This document shows positions 6,314 through 7,729 of a stretch of 7,729 nucleotides of DNA, piece after piece. Position numbers and translations under genes: made by a program. The DNA lies in NCBI GenBank assembly GCA_012510325.1, contig JAAZIG010000353.1:1-7729 (forward strand), read 5' to 3'. The DNA is from Bacillota bacterium (lineage in GTDB: Bacteria > Bacillota > Dethiobacteria > DTU022). Positions within the stretch are counted from its first letter, which is position 1. Each line of letters begins with the position of its first letter. The notes below the pieces were generated by a model, which was not told the DNA's origin, did not search any database, and was given only the letters and a program-made list of their open reading frames with translations.

Positions 6314-6330
6314 GCGGTTCAATTGACCGC
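6314..6330 (-). other. Short inverted repeat in the leader of the zinc dehydrogenase gene
   Basis: GCGGT and ACCGC flank a 7-nt TCAATTG centre, about 22 nt before the ATG and just upstream of its GC-rich ribosome binding region. The 79-nt gap (6293-6371) also holds AAAAACAATTTTT-type AT-rich symmetry on the minus strand. Either could be a small RNA hairpin or a protein site; the stems are short and nothing else supports a role. Confidence 0.2.
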
Positions 6331-6371
6331 GTCTAAAAATTGTTTTTCCCTGGCCCGCACCGGAGCAGCGC

Positions 6372-7322
6372 CTAAGCTTCGCCTTTCAGAGTGGGCTTGT
6401 AATAATATCGATACACTATATAGGCGCTTGTTGACGCAATTAACACCAAGGTGTAGATCATCGAGATTGCACTGAACCCGGCCTGTTTCAAGACGATCGA
6501 CAGCGCCGCCAAAAATAGAAAACAGGAGTACAGGTATTTCAAAGTCCCGTTTTCAATATGCTCCACCGCTTTCACCCCGTATTGCACCCCTGCAAACGAG
6601 CCGCAAATCAGGAGAACGGCAATCACTAGTTTCACTTCTCCGGCAATAAAATATAACACTGTCGCATAGATCGAGGAGATAAATAAAACTAGAATGCTGG
6701 TTCCAACTGCCTTCTTCGCATTCATATTGAGCAGCATCACAAACAAGGGTAAAAGGATAAACCCACCGCCAATGCCCAGAAAGCCCTTCATCACACCGAC
6801 GAATAGGCCAATAAATATAATTTTGCAGCATATTGTCACGCGGTTACCGGCAGAGAGCTCTCCTACCGCCCCCACTTTTTGGTCTCCAGATAAGATTTTG
6901 CCGGTTTTGACTCCGCCGCCGGGGAGCCCCCTTTTCCGCTCGTTAAAATACATGCCGGCGGAGAAAGCGAGCAGCAAGATGATGAACGCGTACTGGACAT
7001 ATTTCTCCGCCATGTTGATGCTGTCCAGATAAAGCAAAAACGGCTTCGCCGCAGTAATTCCAACAAAACTGAAAATTGTCACCCCAACGAGAACGGGGCC
7101 GGATATATTGCCGGCCCGGTAGTGTTTATAACCGCCAACGGAGGATACACCCACGGTGAAAGCCAGGCTCGTGGCAATGGCATTCGGGATCGGCAGGCCC
7201 AGGATACTCAATGTCGGAACGAGAATAAACGCTCCTCCAACCCCAAAAAATCCGCTAATTACGCCGATGCATAAGCCCAGTGCCAGCAGTACAGCACCCA
7301 ATAATATTCCATCAATAGCCAA
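6372..7322 (-). CDS. TSUP (TauE/SafE) family membrane transporter
   Basis: This 316-residue integral membrane protein has the internal duplication of the TSUP family. The signature appears twice, as GVISGFFGVGGAFILVP (20-36) and GVMKGFLGIGGGFILLP (176-192), each followed by an AxxTS or AVGTS turn (50-52, 205-209). Hydrophobic stretches near 6-26, 29-42, 48-62, 75-92, 108-124, 165-197, 205-227, 230-250, 261-279 and 284-304 suit 8-10 membrane spans, with a hydrophilic central loop at about 127-162. Family members move sulfite, sulfoacetate and other organosulfonates or small anions; the direction and substrate of most are unknown. Translation starts at TTG 7322: GGAGG (7332-7336) lies 9 nt upstream and no ATG or GTG fits. 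It is the only transporter in the window, so it may import the pathway's acid substrate or export an acidic product. Confidence 0.88.
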   Translation of the reverse strand: MAIDGILLGAVLLALGLCIGVISGFFGVGGAFILVPTLSILGLPIPNAIATSLAFTVGVSSVGGYKHYRAGNISGPVLVGVTIFSFVGITAAKPFLLYLDSINMAEKYVQYAFIILLLAFSAGMYFNERKRGLPGGGVKTGKILSGDQKVGAVGELSAGNRVTICCKIIFIGLFVGVMKGFLGIGGGFILLPLFVMLLNMNAKKAVGTSILVLFISSIYATVLYFIAGEVKLVIAVLLICGSFAGVQYGVKAVEHIENGTLKYLYSCFLFLAALSIVLKQAGFSAISMIYTLVLIASTSAYIVYRYYYKPTLKGEA

Positions 7323-7331
7323 TATTTAGCG

Positions 7332-7336
7332 CCTCC
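7332..7336 (-). promoter_or_regulatory. Ribosome binding site supporting the TTG start of the transporter
   Basis: GGAGG on the minus strand lies 9 nt before the TTG codon at 7322. It decides the start of the TSUP gene, since the next Met codon in frame (residue 104) is well inside the membrane domain. Confidence 0.7.
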
Positions 7337-7389
7337 AACAATTTCACTGCGTTGACCCCGGCAGACAGTTGCGGTTACGATTTACAACA

Positions 7390-7419
7390 GTGCCTCCCCC
7401 TGCCGGAAAGCCGGGGCAC
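7390..7419 (-). other. Bulged hairpin in the gap upstream of the transporter gene
   Basis: On the minus strand GTGCCCC pairs with GGGGCAC-like sequence (GG, bulged A, GGCAC) around a GGCTTTCCGGCAGGG loop that itself contains a CCGG/CCGG pairing. It is followed by TGTTGTAAAT, which has only scattered Ts. Together with the hairpin at 7444-7474 it fills most of the 174-nt gap 7323-7496, where I see no gene. It could be a weak terminator or a leader structure; function is not evident. Confidence 0.35.
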
Positions 7420-7443
7420 CTCTTCCTGCCATGATCCCCCATC

Positions 7444-7474
7444 TCTCCGGGCGCTGTCCGGGCGCGCCCGGAGA
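7444..7474 (-). other. Strong 10-bp GC-rich hairpin after the enolase-superfamily gene
   Basis: TCTCCGGGCG (7444-7453) and CGCCCGGAGA (7465-7474) are perfectly complementary around an 11-nt loop. The loop contains a second copy of CCGGGCG, which creates an alternative 14-bp perfect palindrome CCGGGCGCGCCCGG (7458-7471). The two structures are mutually exclusive. The element begins 22 nt after the dehydratase stop codon. It lacks a following T run, so it is better read as an intercistronic RNA stabiliser or pause site than as a classical terminator. Confidence 0.55.
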
Positions 7475-7496
7475 TACAAGGCCGCATCAGCTCCCC

Positions 7497-7729
7497 CTAG
7501 AGCGAGCTCAGGGGAACCTCGTATTCCTTGATGACATCTTCATTCAGCTCCACCCCAAGTCCCGGTTTTTCCGAGAGATGGAAACATCCGTCTGCAAATC
7601 GGAGCGGCTCGCTTAACAGCTCCTCTCGCAGCGGGTTGGGGTTGGCATCGGTTTCCTGGAACAACCCGCCGGGAAGCGCCGTTGCCAGATGCAATGTGGC
7701 GGCCAGCCCTACGGCATTGCCAAACATAT
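7497..7729 (-). CDS. Mandelate racemase/muconate lactonizing (enolase superfamily) sugar-acid dehydratase, C-terminal end
   Basis: Only the last 77 codons are visible; the start and catalytic barrel lie beyond the right edge. The fragment begins within MFGNAVGLAATLHLATALPG and continues with NPLREEL, DGCFHL and PGLGVELNEDVIKEY before TAG. This is the usual C-terminal cap of the mandelate racemase subgroup, where NPLR and PGLGxEL are typical. Many members dehydrate aldonates such as gluconate, galactonate, mannonate or rhamnonate to 2-keto-3-deoxy acids. Being upstream of kdgK and eda in the same orientation, it is the natural candidate for the step that makes 2-keto-3-deoxygluconate. Racemase or cycloisomerase activity cannot be excluded because the metal-binding and base residues are not in the window. 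Confidence 0.78.
   Translation of the reverse strand, partial: MFGNAVGLAATLHLATALPGGLFQETDANPNPLREELLSEPLRFADGCFHLSEKPGLGVELNEDVIKEYEVPLSSL

Noticed and set aside
6372..7322. Evidence for sulfoquinovose (sulfo-Entner-Doudoroff) degradation from the TSUP gene
   Set aside because: The operon encodes a 2-keto-3-deoxygluconate kinase and a KDPG-type aldolase with a phosphate-binding PTGG loop, which a sulfonated substrate would not need; no sulfoquinovosidase or sulfolactaldehyde enzyme is visible.
1..7729. Mobile elements, CRISPR arrays, tRNA or rRNA genes
   Set aside because: I looked for repeated spacer-like units, transposase motifs, terminal repeats and cloverleaf or rRNA-like sequence and found none; the window is filled by metabolic genes.

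Overview
The window is about 7.7 kb of moderately GC-rich bacterial DNA. It is densely coded, and every gene I can support lies on the minus strand, so transcription runs right to left. Strong AGGAGG-type ribosome binding sites, GTG and TTG starts, and a KDPG aldolase with a C-terminal VOC-like extension (which I recall from Firmicutes homologues) suggest a Clostridia-like Firmicute. That placement is an inference, not a demonstration.

Layout in the direction of transcription (right to left): the C-terminal end of a mandelate racemase/enolase-superfamily dehydratase (7497-7729, cut by the right edge); a 174-bp gap with two hairpins; a TSUP (TauE/SafE-type) membrane transporter with a TTG start (6372-7322); a zinc-dependent sugar-alcohol/acid dehydrogenase (5285-6292); a KduD/IdnO-like short-chain dehydrogenase joined to it by a 4-nt GTGA overlap (4518-5288); a D-2-hydroxyacid dehydrogenase (3450-4409); a KDPG aldolase (2410-3345); and a PfkB-type 2-keto-3-deoxygluconate kinase (1367-2395) whose ribosome binding site overlaps the aldolase stop codon. 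A weak terminator-like hairpin follows the kinase. Then comes a second tightly coupled pair: a complete PanB-type ketopantoate hydroxymethyltransferase homologue (335-1189) and a MaoC-type hot-dog hydratase (1-320, cut by the left edge).

Taken together, the first seven genes look like a sugar-acid (hexonate or uronate) catabolic operon. A sugar acid would be taken up, adjusted at C5 by the zinc dehydrogenase and the SDR (as in the L-idonate to 5-ketogluconate to gluconate route, or the KduD step of uronate breakdown), and dehydrated by the enolase-superfamily enzyme to 2-keto-3-deoxygluconate. KdgK would phosphorylate this and Eda would cleave it to pyruvate and glyceraldehyde-3-phosphate. 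The exact substrate cannot be read from the sequence. The unusual parts are the PanB and MaoC homologues at the end of such an operon, a TSUP carrier as the only visible transporter, and an extra 2-hydroxyacid dehydrogenase.

I see no rRNA, tRNA, CRISPR array, insertion sequence or phage gene. No convincing promoter is visible; the main promoter probably lies beyond the right edge.
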